From Apteryx mantelli (lineage: Eukaryota; Chordata; Aves; Apterygiformes; Apterygidae), in assembly GCF_036417845.1 (NCBI RefSeq), contig NC_089985.1, positions 28,788,583 through 28,852,582 of the forward strand: a stretch of DNA of 64,000 nt, written 5' to 3'. This document shows, one piece after another, positions 8,651 through 22,611 of the stretch (its first letter is position 1; the number at the start of each line of letters is the position of its first letter). Below the pieces are notes generated by a model, which saw nothing but the letters and a program-made list of their open reading frames with translations, was not told the DNA's origin and searched no databases. A program made the translations under genes and the position numbers.

Positions 8651-11600
8651 CCGTGGGCCTGGCGAGGAGCTCCTGCCTTGCAAGGGGGAGCAGTCCTTGC
8701 TCGGGTTCCACTGCTGAGCCAGGGCTTCGAGAGCTCAGAGGAAGGGTGAATCTTCTCTTCAGCAGTGCAGCAGCTCTTCACTGTCATCAAGAGTTTGCCA
8801 GCCAGCGAACACAGACCGAGGTTTGACAGACACCCTTATGCAAGTGAAAACAAAAGCTCTAGGTGAAAGAGTCACACGGGGATGTGTCTTAGAGTCTCAG
8901 TATTGCTCTGGCTGGTCAAAGGCCACAAAAGACTGAAGAACAGCTCAGTCTTGCCATTGGCTTTGTTCACTATGACTTCAGCATTTCTGAATGTGTTTTG
9001 GAGTCTGTGTTTGTTTGTTATAAAACCTTGGACTCCTGAAAATATAAGACATTTCAGGAATCACAAAGATATTTCTTCCTATCACAAACATTTCTTTTTG
9101 CCCCAAGTTTCAAGCTGAACGAAGAAGCCAGCGTTCCCTGCTCATGTTCAATGGCTTTCAGTACAGAAGACAATCTTAAAGCATTGATATAACATATATG
9201 CAGAGGTAAAAAGACAGTCTGCATGTACTGAAATAATCGCAAGCCACCTGTTGATTATCAAACTCCGAACCCTGGGAAAAAAAGGTAAAGAACTTTTTCT
9301 GGATGAAGAATCATATTGCTGGTTGGCAAATGAAGTGTACAGTGATCAGATCCTCAAAGCCTCTTGCTACAAATCCAGACACACACTCAAGCCTTGCACT
9401 AATTTTTCCCTAGAGACCAACTCCAGACAAACTAGCTGTAAATAAACAGGTAGACATTTCAGTAGAATGGTAGAATGCAAATACTAGCAATATCTCTTCC
9501 TTTTGTATCATCTTCTCTTAAATTTCTGATGCAGCTTTAAATGATGATTACTATATGCTTTGGTTTCATTATTGACAGTTCTTCCTGCAAAACTTCGGTA
9601 ATCTTTTTTTTTCCTTTGTACATGATGATACTAAATGTCATCTTTCCAAATAATCACATTTGGTAAAATATCAATGATAGCAAGTATTTTTAGGAAACAA
9701 AAGTAATAAATCAGATCACGATAGATGGAAATTAATAAAATAGGATCAAATTTGGGGCTCCTCAATCAAATCAAACTGTCAGTGAAAATCCCTAGGTTAA
9801 ATGCCACATTGTTTGGCCCATAATCATTTGAAATGGAAACAACTTCTGAGGTCACAGACATTGACGGTGAGTCCTGTAGCACCCATTTCCATGGAGGGTT
9901 CGGTTTACCAAGTTCTTCCAGATTAGCAATCCTTCAGGACTCCCATCTCCTGCCACTTCCATAAAGCAACTTGTATCAAGCTGTTATATCATTTCTATCC
10001 AGCTTCACAAGATGAATGAGAAATTCAAATGAAAAGCAAATATTCACATGAAGCTTTTGGGTAGAAAGGAAGGTTTTAAGTAGGGGGATTTAGATAAGGC
10101 AATATTGTGCATCATTTTGATGCATAGATGCCATTCTATATACAGTATTAATGGCTCAAGAGTCAGGAGTCTTGCTCTGTTCTAAAGCTAGCAATAGGCA
10201 GACAACAGAAACGCGGGGTCCTGGAATACGGTCCTGAAAGTCTAAGAATTTATCTGATGCATTCTTTAAAAAAGCCAGCCACAATTCTTGTATTATTAGT
10301 AGTAATATTTAGTATTCTCATTATTAGAAAATGAGAAATAATTTATGTGTCTTTTTGGGGGGTTGCTTTCTTTTAACTGGGCCTTACACCAGGTTTTCAG
10401 ACACAGAGGTTTTTTTAAATCACATATAAGTGAAGGACAATTCACAATATCATTTCATGAAACAGTTAAGATAGATCAACAGCTGATTCTGCATTAGAAA
10501 TTATTTATACCTCATTATACTTCATGTCTGGAAAATGTAGGCAGGAAATGAGGTCAGTAGTATGGAAGACGATGATGTACCTAGTATAAGTGTGCAATAA
10601 AGGATGTCACCTTAAGCACCTTAAACATTTAAAGGCTCATATAAATTTAACAAATAAATAAAGCTTTCTTATGAGTAGTATATAACTGTTATGTCCCCTT
10701 TCAAAATCCGGTATAATTTGTGAGTTGGGTACTGGCTTGATAGTGTTAAAACAAAACTATAAGTTTCAGCCCAAGTTAGAAAAGAGACATTTTGTAAGAA
10801 CATGGTATTTCTTGTGCACTGTCATGTTGGCATACCTAATTAGACAGTGTAGGTACATGAAGTACATAATGGAAGTTGTAATGTCTTCAGAGATCTTACA
10901 GCAGGTCTCATGAACCTAGGTTTGCTTGATTTTTGAGGAAGGTGGAAAAAATAAATGCTCCCAGTACCCTGGCATATTCAATACTCATTTTAGAATACAT
11001 ATAAAACACTTCTATTAAGAAAAGTATGGTTCAGCAGAATGCACTAAATAGTTTATTCATGGCTTTGTCATTCAGATAATGTATAGGCCACTGTGACCTT
11101 TATGCTTCACTATCAAGTACTTCATAAAGGAGTCACAAATTCTGGCATATTGCCTGAATTGGGACACTGGCCAATGCAGTTAAAGGAGGAAATTCCTAGG
11201 TAGTTAAATATAAATTAATGGTGTTTTGTAACAAGCCCTAAATCAGTTCAGGAGGTTAAAAACACCAACATGCCAGTAGGCATTCACTATCAGTGTGGAA
11301 TAAAAACAGGAAAGGTCATCAGGAATCATAACAAGAAACATAACATCGCTCTGCTGAGATTTCCACCTGCTGATATCTGAACAGGGACTGTTTGCTCTTG
11401 CTGGAAGTACAACTGCGGATAATGTTGTTTTGTTTTCTAAACATCCCTATCAGCAAGGAAGTTCAATTCTTTTCTTCTTGATAATGAGACATGTCTCCTG
11501 GCAAATGAGGTAAGAGTTGCAGTAGATAGAGCAAAGGGGAAACATTCATAGTTTCCCTGTTGAAATTTGAAATTGGGGGGCAGGGAACAGGACAGAGAGT

Positions 11601-14600
11601 GTTTGCTACAATTTGGGACATTCTTATTTGCATGGTATTTATTCTCACTAGGTAGAGCAAAGACAGGTTTTCTGTCTTAATCTAGATCTTAATCCTGTCA
11701 CATTAAGACTCCAAGAAGTCATTCCCTTAGCCCAAGAATTTGGCCATCAATTGACTGATGGGCCCATTGATACCAACTAAAGAAACAGATTGTTTCTGAG
11801 GTATCAGCAGACCTGCAAAGCAATTGTTTGGTGAGCAGACCAAAATCATGAGCTAAGTTTCTGAAACAGATGAACTTGACCTAGTCATCACAGTTAAACC
11901 ATGTTAACACATGAGGAAAGAGCTCAAGCATCTATCATCCAGCTATCCAACATTCGCACAAGACTTCAAGTGGAAAACAATGACTAAACACAGAAGTTTC
12001 CAGTCTAAGCCAGAATATTTGCAATATGCCAGGATATGCAATACAAAAAAACAAATTAATTCTTGACTATCTTACTCACATTTGTTCTTAGAAATGTTTG
12101 CATAAACATAAAAATGAAGGTGCTAGTTATCGGTCAGATGATTCACTCACAGATCATGCCAACAAATGGTAAATACTAAAAGTGCCTACCGAAACCTTTC
12201 ATTACATCAGTTTATTGATTTACATTTTTTCTTACTTAGAGACTCTTCTTAATCACGTACTGTTGCTCTAAAATGGTTTGGTTACTACAAACAGTGCCTA
12301 ACATTGTTATAAATGACAGAGCAGGAGGATAATAATTCCCCATCTTTCTTCTTCATTTGCATACCTTCTGTGGTTGATATTTTCTTGGTACTTACTGTCT
12401 TCTCTTATGTCAGTACAAGGTATAAATGAGAGAGGATTCAAATCCTTCTGTGTAGTTTGACTCCTCCTTCTGTATAGTTATACCCATTATTCTGTGCAAG
12501 TCTTCACCTTGCAAAGGAGGCAAGAGGGACAGAATAACAGCAAGGTGATTATATAGCAGGTGTGTCACTGAAGTGTCTTCTAACTCCTTTTAAAAATTGA
12601 CTGCAAAATAATCTGAGGGTGCTCTTTCTATCATCTATGAATTTACAAGCATTCCCTTCAAGAATTTCTAGGAAGCTCTGTGTTGTAATTCTGTAACCAT
12701 TTGGCTGGCTCTAATCAATAGCAGAGTTGATAATCAGAAATATATTTTTAAAAGTCCAACATGACATTTCAGAAATCATAGTTGAGGGATGTCTCCTTTA
12801 CAATCCATTTTTTTCACTGCCATGGACCCAAATCTTTAAACGGGTAGAGAAGACGCATGTCATTGTTACTGATGTGCATTTTGCCTGTTCAGGCTGGGTA
12901 ATTTGTAGTGAGTGGGTTTAATCAAGACTGGAAGTACTGTTCTACCCATAACAATAACAGTATAATTTGCTTTTGTTCATTTTAAATATGTGGGACAAAA
13001 TGTACTCTCTTATGACTCACCTCTGTAATATTCTGACACATAAGAACAAACGATCTGCAAAGTGATATTAAATGCTGTGCCATATTAACTCCTTTTATCT
13101 TCTTCCTTTTCCAGAATGGAAAAAATACAAAACCAAATCAGAAGAAATCTTTCATCAAGTATTCTTTTCAATCATTCTGCTCAGGTCAAATTAAATAAAG
13201 AAATCATTTCCTTCAAATTGTCCTAACCTATTATATTTATGACATGTGACATAATTGCCAAAATAAGTCCATTACACAAATAAATCTCGTTAGGGTATGC
13301 CTGCTGTATGCCCTCCACTTATGTGGTATTATTTGGTTTCTTTGCATGTACAGTTGTTCAAGGATTTGATATGTGGACTTTTGATAGATTCAACACTTTT
13401 AAAGGATATTTTGGAACTGAAGGCTCATATTGTTCTATTGTTTGCAAACAGAATTTCCACAGTGACCTCAAAGAAATAATCCACTTAAAATCAGTGACCC
13501 ATAGATTCAAGTTCTAATCATCATGCCATACTAGCTCACCAGTTAATTTCTACCATCAACCAACAGGCAGAGAACTACTTTTTCAGACTTTATCAGTTTC
13601 ACAAACATTAGTCTTAAAAATTTATATTCTCCCAGAATTTCTCTAATATTTACAGAATTAAACCACCAAATAAACAATAAAACTACTAGTTATGACCAGC
13701 TGTTTTAAAAAGACTTTCTTCATTCCTCTTTTTAATAGTGTGATTCTGAACCTCTTTGTTTGGGAGATGTGGCCTGTATGTGACTTTTAATTGTGGCTCA
13801 AAAGAAGGTGAAATTCTGTTAAACGGACAGCTTTTCATTTAAGAAATATGATAAAGAATGGTATTTTTGATAAAGGTACCTCTAACATATTAGTTACTAA
13901 TCCAGGCATCTTCTAATTAAGAGGTTAATTAATGAAAGAGGCAATCAAAAAAGGAATTCTAAACCATCTTCATTTGATAATGTTTCTCCCACTGACGTGC
14001 TAGAATAGACACTAGAGATATCATAGAAGTCCACTGTTAAAATTTCACCAGCTGGAAGGCTGGACTCATTTCTCTGCTTCTCCAGGAGCCAGTACAGTCC
14101 CTGATGGGGGTGATTTACTCTGAGGCAGGTGAGAATTCTTGAGAACACTTATTTTTTCACTTCAAAAGAACTAATTAGCCTCATGGTATTTTCAAAATAT
14201 CTCTCTCATCCACAACAAAGGACTCTTTAGTTGTATTTTTTTCTTACCATTTAATAGACAAATGGCATGCTAACTTTGGCAGAAGGGTGGAAGGGTTAAT
14301 CTGAAAATCCGTGACCTTCAGCACTTTCACAGAGTGGTTGGCAGCCTAAATCCTGGAGGAGGCACAGCCGAAGGTCGTAGAAGTCCTGTACAGCTCCACA
14401 AGGACCATGATCTTGCTCCACACCTACTTGCATACAAAGTGATTTACATACTACGGTCTATGTAACGCTCCATTTAAAGTTCCTTATTCATTGCTACTGG
14501 AGGACAGCTGAAGGGTTTGGGAGGGAAGGTAAGGGAGGGATGCAGGTAATAGGAGAAAACTTGTCAGCTTTACAAGGCTCTTTTTTATTTTGCAGCTGGT

Positions 14601-15290
14601 GCATAATCGGGATGGTATGGACAGTAAGGGACAGGCCATGTCCCCAGGGAGTTTACAATCTACATAAACAAACAAATAGAAGAAGCTAAAGTGATCTCCT
14701 CTGCACAGACAGAAAAGCAATCCTAGCACTTGACTCACTGGCGAGTCTCATCTTCTGATACACCACGCTGGGCCCTGGCAGGCATTTCTCTCAAGCGATT
14801 AGGATGAAGCATGATGCTTTCAGTTTCAGATGCATCTATTCCAATTCATACAATAATAAAAAGTCATCTGAAACTGATAACTCATCAAAGAAATGAAAAA
14901 TGTAATCTATTGTTTCTTGTGAACAAATACTGATAGGATTCTCAAAGCTGTGACTGAGTGAAATTCTTCTGTTCTGTTTAATAACCTGTAATTAATGCTG
15001 CTGTTTGCAAAATGTGCGTGTTTTTCCAGATTCCGGTTCTGTTACAAAATCACAGTCAGATTACTACTAGTTGCTCCTGACACAGGAAACAGAACACAGC
15101 TGCATTTAAAAATAAAAACAAAAGTATCCTTTTAATGTAGAACCCTTTTACATTTACAAATGTGAAAGGGGACATACTGATGGAGATCTGTGGGTAATCT
15201 ACATCTCTTAATAGTTTTATAATCAAACATTTCCTAGTCTGTGAAGATTTTTGAACTTTTACACCTGCTATCTGTGATCCTGGAACTAAT

Positions 15291-15355
15291 GCTTCTATTC
15301 CTTCTATTTTCTATTACTTCTATTCTTTCTATTGAAAGGTTTTTACCTTTCAATA
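15291..15355. repeat. TTCTAT-rich tract followed by a perfect hairpin
   Basis: Several TTCTAT-like units are followed by an inverted repeat, ATTGAAAGGT and ACCTTTCAAT, with a 4-T loop; the stem at 15331-15354 extends to 11 bp with the outer T-A pair (15330 and 15355). No coding or RNA gene context is evident. Confidence 0.6.
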
Positions 15356-16029
15356 TGTTGCCATTTTTCACACATGAAAAAAGAGAGATGTCAAACATTT
15401 GACAGAAGTTATATCTAATACATCAAATGTGGAAGAGAGTTAAAGAATTCTTGTAGTCATTAATCCATGAATTAATAGGTTTTCATTTCTGAAACATAAC
15501 AGAAAGTAAGCAGTTGTGAATCTAACACTGTCAATTAAATAAGATTTTCTTTTTTAAACTGTTTTGGAGGCAATGTAATGGGTTAAAATAAATCAATCTG
15601 AAACAAGCATTTCTGAAAATGGTCACCCAGTTGTAAAGTTACTTTCCAGAGAGAAAAAAAAAATAGTGATCATAAGAGGAAAATTTTTATAAAAGTCAGT
15701 AAAAATGACGGAAGAGATTAGCTTGGAATAAATCAGCATTGTAACCTTTACATTTTTATACCACTACCTAAATTATTTTATCCTCCTTCTTCCAAAATTT
15801 GAATTTAACAAATACTTGAAATCATAGAGGAGTTATTTATATTTTAATGATAGGGTAAAAAAGTATCTATCAGAGTAATTATCACTCATCTGTTTTACAA
15901 TGCAATGCATTGACCTTTCTGACAAAGCAGCACATGCTGGGCAAAACTCTACAGCCTCTGCAAGCCAGCTTTAGTCAAAGAAACTTTTATAACTTTTTAC
16001 TTTGCTTAAGTAAATAGAAAGGTGTTTAA

Positions 16030-16049
16030 CCCCCCCCCCCAAAAAAAAA
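16030..16049. repeat. Homopolymer junction C11-A9
   Basis: A run of eleven C is followed directly by nine A. It is prone to sequencing or assembly error; no function suggested. Confidence 0.8.
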
Positions 16050-16483
16050 TATAACTACTTAACTGGTTTAACTTCTCATTGAGACAGTTTTGATTAAATT
16101 ATGCAGTAGTATTTTTGTGGATTTTTATCAGAGATGTTAACATAATCCTTTCAATTATAAACTAACTCAAAAGAGTAAGGATGCTGTTATTTAACATTAG
16201 CTCTATAGTGGCATAGTCATAACCCTTTGCTCTGTTGTAACAGTAAAGCATGCATTTTGAAATCAGTAACAAAATATTTCAAAGGTGATCCTAGCTATCA
16301 ATGATATTTCCCCAAACAAGAATATATACTAGCAATTCGACAGGTTCATTTTGATTTCTTTTTCTTTTTTTTTTTGTACTGATTCTCTTCTTGTCATTTT
16401 TCATATTTTTAAGTAAAATACTTCAATGTTATTTTATATGTATATTATAAAATGCAAATCTGAAGTCTGTTCAAAAGCAATAG

Positions 16484-16520
16484 GAAGATTTCCATTAACT
16501 TCAGAGGGTTTGGGGTTATA
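16484..16520. repeat. Possible ancient interspersed-repeat scrap
   Basis: GATTTCCATTAACTTCAGAG resembles the 'tttccattgacttcaatggg' type of sequence common in old amniote repeats. Similar scraps occur near 940-1000 and 46960-47000. The match is short and from memory. Confidence 0.25.
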
Positions 16521-17282
16521 AGCAATACAAAAGCCAGCTGATTACCACAAAAAGCAGTCCTGAAACGGCAAACTATTTCATTTCAGAGATACAGTTCTCT
16601 CCTTGAGCCATGCCACCGCAGCTAGCATCAACAGAGATGCAAGAATATGTGATTCCTGCAGATAAATGATAAAAAATTATCCCCATATTTTAAAACTTAA
16701 AAGTGAGCAGAAAGGGACTTTGTTTTGTATATACCAAAGAAAACAAAATGGAGTTAGAGTGAAACAACAATTTATGCAGCCAAATTCAATTTTGGAAATG
16801 GCTTCATATTTCTACAACCTTTTTCTTAGAATTCATAGTATCTTACAGTATCTTACAGCAAAGTGTGATCTTTTAATTTTAGGATCAACCACAAGCCAAA
16901 ACCATAAGCAGGAGCTCAGTCCCAAGGATTCCAATGAAATGAAAGCAGTTGGATTTCCTGGAAGAAAATGATTTTTGAAGGAGAGAGATTCCTCTTAATG
17001 AAAAGAAAAAGCACTCATTTATGATGTGAGAAGGTCTCTTTGTGGAGGTATTTAATTAAGAATGATCTAACTTTATTATAAGCCATCCTCGTAGTGTTGG
17101 CTTACTTCAAGTAATGTCTGTGCTAAAGAAAGACAGTAAACAAATTTATATCCGTAATTAGAAGAAATTTAATTTTCAGTGTGATAGGCAGGCCTGTAAG
17201 AATATAGCTCTCAGAATTTGTACAGATATAGCCATAAACCAGGTAAAGTGTTTACCTCTGAAATCTCATCAAGCCTTTTGCT

Positions 17283-17315
17283 TTTGATAAACAGTAGGAT
17301 TTGATAAACAGTAGG
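17283..17315 (+). repeat. 17-bp direct tandem duplication
   Basis: TTTGATAAACAGTAGGA occurs at 17283-17299 and is repeated (16 of 17 bases complete) at 17300-17315. It looks like a simple local duplication. Confidence 0.85.
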
Positions 17316-18138
17316 CTAATGAAAGAAAACTATATCTCAAGTAATAGGATTGCTAGAGTCTCACTGGTGGAGCAAGAAGGAACTAGACCTTCAAGGTCTG
17401 AGAGCATATTGTGAAGGAAGGGAGCAAAGAGGAATTCACATCTTGTACATGGCAATACTGGTCTTCTTTGACTTTGCTTGCTAAAGAGTGGAGAGTTGGA
17501 TTTATAAGACAGACAAAGCACGCATTTGAGTTTGGTGGCAGACCTCTGCCTGACTGGATTCACTGACCAAATCTCAGATGCAAGAACTTAATAATCAGAA
17601 AGGCCCATACACATCTAAAAGTACAGTAGTAGGGACAAAGCTCATTGCATGTGTGAATCATAGTTTCTGCAACTGCATTCGCCAGGTACTTGGGCTTGAA
17701 AAGAAAGCTTAACTTTACGTATTCAAAACAGAAGCATGTCCAGAAGTGTCATAAAGGTTCTTAGAGGGCTGCCACATGCATTTCTGTGTACGTATTAGAC
17801 ACAGTAGATCACATATATAAGCAAATGCAAGCACGGAAAGAGTAAGTCTGACTTCAGCTATTTAAAGACTAAAAAGCTCTGGGACTTCTTCAGCAACTTG
17901 TGACTCCAGTAGTAATGCTACTGGTTGTAAAAAAAATTCATCCTTACTTTGTCACTGCTTAGGATTGAATTTTACCAGCTTTTACCTAAGGTTACAGTAA
18001 TTCTGATAAGAATTTCTATGTATAAGGAACACCAATTGACTTTAAAATGAGCTGAACTGGATTCACAATAGTATATACAGAGGAAAACATCTGGCATACA
18101 GCCTCATAAAGAAAAGTTGAATCTGCTCCGAAATGTGA

Positions 18139-18163
18139 AATGTACACAAATAATGTGTACATT
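18139..18163. repeat. Perfect 9-bp inverted repeat
   Basis: AATGTACAC and GTGTACATT are separated by seven bases. A second inverted repeat, TTTGTTAC/GTAACAAA around an 8-base spacer, lies about 20 bp further on. Both are AT-rich and may be chance. Confidence 0.6.
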
Positions 18164-19399
18164 AGGAGTATTTTTTTTAATTTGTTACATTAATTAGTAA
18201 CAAAATATTTAGTAGCATTTTAACATTCTGATTGCCAGAGGTCATAGCTAGTTAATACTAAACCCAGAAATAATGTATGCTACTTCTGTTTTCAAGCTTG
18301 GGAAACTGGAGTAGGCACAGAACTGTTTACTCAGTAGAAGCAAAACAGAAGAGAAATGAAGGAAATGCAAAGAAGGGCACAAAAAAATGCACAGCGCTAG
18401 CACTATACCATCACTGCAGCAAAAGCAAGAAGCCTTTGAGTAGCCAGATTCGAATTAGGAAAGTGTTGAACATGGATGTGTCTGTAAGGATATTGGAGAA
18501 GTACTGTGTCTGTTGAAGTCTGACTAACTCTGATCAAATATCAGGACACTTATAACAGGACATTTCATCTCATCTAGAATAATGGCTTTGATTCTTTTAT
18601 TTTCATTTTGGCCATTAAGTTATTGGCCAGTATGTTGTCAGATTTATTACTTCTGAGAAGTACTTAGCCTTTAGGATGAAGGCAAAACATCTACTTCTTA
18701 TCATTTCAGGTCTTACTGCACTTGAGCTGTACTTGAGAAGGAAAAACTGCCAGTGAATTTCCACATTTCCAGTTTGAATGGCTCCTGGCTCCTTAGTTTG
18801 TTTTTCAAGAGGATCAATCTTTCCTACTATTTTTATTGTTAGCTTTCATAGTCAATTATCCACTCTCTTCTGAGGTCCTCTGGTGTCTAATAAGGGCTGA
18901 CTGGCAGAGGAATTGTCTTAGGAAAGTATATTACTCTTTGCTCACTGATGACACTACAGCTAGAAGCACCTTGCTACCATAAGGATGACCAAGAGTTTGG
19001 AATGAATTATGTAAATGAAATGATTAAGAAGTTGAAATGACAAATGTAAATTTTGAGGAAATATTAAAAGAAGTAAATCAGTGTAGGCTGGCTAAACAAA
19101 AATTAAGTGGGATACGTGATTATCTTCTACATAAGCATAAATACCAAAAAAGAGGAACTGTTTAGGATGAAGCCCAAGGAGAGGTAACTAGTGCTAACTG
19201 GACTAAACTAAGCAATGGAAAATATCAGAAGAATGCAAGAGCTGGTGGTTTGTGAAGTGTTCTCAAAAGGTCACTGGTACACCCTGAACAGTATGGCCAG
19301 TTTTAACAGCCTAGTCAATGGCATAAAGTTTATTCAGTAGATGTTTTTTTAAAGGTGGTGGTGGGGGGTTGTTATGTTTTATTTTGCCATCATATCATT

Positions 19400-19470
19400 A
19401 TTTTCATATTAAAGGCCAGATCTTCAGCTCATGTTTGTCAGCTCCACCAACAACAGTGAATACTACAACA
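19400..19470 (+). repeat. Possible ancient amniote repeat fragment
   Basis: The stretch GGCCAGATCTTCAGCTCATG and what follows resembles an old dispersed repeat of reptiles and birds that starts 'ggccagatcctcagctggtg'. It is short, diverged and matched from memory only. Confidence 0.35.
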
Positions 19471-22400
19471 GGATCCAAACTTAGTTTTATATGAGCAAAC
19501 AGGTCATGAACTGATGATAAGATAGATTAGACTTAGTCATAGTCCACAAAAGGATATAGAATCCAAAAACCTTCTTGTAGTAGAAGGAGAAAAAAGATAG
19601 TGAATCACTGCAGGCAAGGTTTGCCTGAGTAGATTTTTTTCATAAGAGAATGGAAAGATAACATGTATGGAAAGATAGCGTGGTTCATGGCAGTAACATA
19701 GGCCATTGCATTTTTGGAAAGATGCTAGCAAGCTATGAAAGACAAGACAAGGCTTATAAGTGCTTGAAGAAAAAACTTGGTGACTTACATTTTTACTTAA
19801 CATTTCCCTCTTTTTAATAAAAAAACACTACCAATTTTGTAAAGATTTACATCTTAAACAAACAGTAACAACTACATCCTAAATGTGAAATACAGTGCAC
19901 ATGCACACAAAGATCTTGATTTGGAATATAAAGCCACCAATGGTAACTTATATATCTTTTACTTTTTGGGAGGATATATAAACTGTAATGGAAGATAAAA
20001 GAGACAAAGAAAAGTTTTCCCAGCTAAGCCAACATAGAAAAATAAAGTAACATGCTATAGGGCAATCCTCTTTGTAAAGAATTCAGACAGAAAAAGTTTA
20101 ACTTAAGAACAAATTAATGATCCCAAAACAGTCATGCTATTGCTTCATCATATTTAGGAAACAGCAAAATCAAGCGGTATGTGGTATTGACGACCAGTAA
20201 AGATACTATCAATACTAGACTCCAAATAGAGAAAACATCCATAAAAAATGTTTTTTGCTTCAAAATTCATAGGTTAGTATATTGATTTCCTTCTTCTTTG
20301 TACTTAAGCTACTTCTGTGAATTCCAATATCCAATAGTTCATTTGTCAAAGTAAAGTATTGACAAAAATTCAGCTTTTTCTCCAAACCTTCAGGAGTGGA
20401 GAATCTGAAGATTTGCAAAGCTGAGTCATTCCAGTATTTGCTATCCTTACACTGATAAAGTTTTTCTCAGTGTTAACCAAACCACCCCTTTTGCATTTTA
20501 AGCTTAACCTATGCATAGTGGTCCTGAAAATCATATATTCTGCATTCTCTCCTTTTACTTATTCAAATACTGTCTCTGGTGTTTGCACGCCAGCTCACTG
20601 TAATCTCCCATGACTTTTCCATACCTTTTCAACCTTTCTTCACTGACAGAGGAGTTAGAAGGACAAGACCCTGGCTAGTCTCTTTCCTCTGGATTCTTTT
20701 CAATTCGTCTGCACTTTCTAAACACCATGCACAAAACAACTGGACACTGCATTCGAGCTGAGGCTTTTGGACTACGAAGTGGTGACAAGCTTGTTTTATG
20801 CACTCATAGCACAGCTCTGTTGTTCACAAAATGTTGCAGTAGAACACTGCTGACTCATGTTTTCAGGTTAACCACTGCAGTGTTTTAAACAGTTCCAAGC
20901 AGGAAAATTTAGGAGAAATATTAAAAAGATGAAAGTCTGATAAAGAATCAATTTCCTCAGAATTAGTGGCTCTCTGATTCAGAGACAAAAATGAGTTGCA
21001 GATTAGAACACAGAATATGACCACAGAACAGCATCACCACTGATTTAGGTTTTATTAACTGAACAATTAATTTATTTATTCTTCCACAACTCAAACCTCA
21101 CTGAAATAGAGGAAGATCACGGTACCTTTCACTAGACTGTTTCTAGGGACAACTGTAGCCAAGTGCACAAGATAAAGAGAGAAACAGTACTTAAAACTTG
21201 ATTCACTGAAACACTTGCAAGGAAGTTAACCGTGCTACTGAATTTCTGGTGTGGATACAGATAATAAAACTAGGCCTACAGAAATAATTTTGTTTCACAA
21301 AACAGCAACAAGACATCAGCAACAGTTTTATAACACTAGATCCTTTAGATGCAGAAGCAGTAAATCAGTGAACAAAAATTTCTTTTAAAGCATATGAGGT
21401 TACATAAAATTCAGCTTCCTGCCCATAATTTCTCATTAAAAAGTTCCATTCCACTTTTTTTTGGAAGGAAACAATTGCTTTGCATGTTTCTGTGCAAGGT
21501 TGAAGGATTTAATTGGCTGTCCTCTAGAAAATATTATTCCAAGCCAATGGACTTTCTCCTGGCTAATGAAAACAATTCTGTAGCACACCAAATACTTTTT
21601 CACAGTTTTTCACACTTCCATGCATAACCACAATGATGTGGTTGTATTGTAATGCCCTGATAAACTACGGATTGCAGCATATCATTTTCTGGCTAGGTTC
21701 TGGAGCAGGGTTTCCCCAAGGACAGCGTCTCAGCTGTGCAGTCCAAATGACCCTTCCCTTAGCTTACATCCAGCCTCCATCAGTCCAGCCGGCATCAGAT
21801 AGGTTTCGTTTGCTATTGCAAGTGGTAGGAATAGCTACCGCTGGTTCCAAAGCCAGTCCCAATGCTCAGTCATTACTGAGAGTGTTTGTTAAACACATTC
21901 TTTTAGGATCAGCGGAAGAAAAGTCCTCTACCTCCTTTGCAGCATAAGAATACTTAGTAACATTTCTCAAGGCAGGAGACTGCAGGAACAGAAAATCTGG
22001 AGTGTTACGAGCAAGGGAACCACACTTTGCTATTCGATTTGACTGCCCACAGGGAAGCAGGAGCCTGTGGAAACTCAGTATATAGGATATCTCAGTTGCA
22101 TTAAGCCATGACCAGACCCATCTCATTCACAAACACTGTCTCTGTTCCTAAATTCACTTAATCCTAAACACTACCTATGCCACTGTTGGGATTATCCCAG
22201 TGACCTCATTAGACAGAGTGGAAGGGCAAGCTACCAAGCCCAGGGACAGTTATAACACTAAGGAACAATTTGTTCTGAGTTATGTAAGAGTTCAGCCTTG
22301 AAGATCAGAAAAAAAAATGGAAAATCACTTATACCAAGCAAAATATCAAAAATCCTCCCGTATTTAGAAAATTGATCTAAAAAAATAGTGGCAAAAAATT

Positions 22401-22593
22401 GTCAACAACATTACCTGCTTTAGTAAACAGTAAACATCAATTCCTCATGAAAGATTACACCTACATCAGCTTAAACTATTTGGAATTATGCTGAAGCTTA
22501 GTTAACTCAAGCTTGAATTCATGCTATTTTATATTTGTAAATGTGTAAAATGTTGACAGGAGCATATCTGCATCAGAAATTGAATTTCTGCTT

Positions 22594-22611
22594 CTTTTTT
22601 TTTTTTTTTTT
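22594..22611. repeat. Poly-T run
   Basis: An uninterrupted T tract of about 18 bases. It could be a remnant of a retroposed tail on the minus strand, but no adjacent SINE or LINE body is recognisable. Confidence 0.7.

Larger units (their letters stand above)
6901..16029. other. Intergenic DNA upstream of PTGFR, no gene recognised
   Basis: AT-rich sequence without a recognisable exon or RNA gene. Open frames are short, unrelated to any family I know, and often lack an ATG. Items noted inside are a CRE-like/nuclear-receptor-like motif pair at 8634-8650, a pyrimidine-rich TTCTAT-type stretch with a hairpin at about 15291-15355, and ordinary homopolymer runs. Otherwise I see nothing. Confidence 0.6.
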
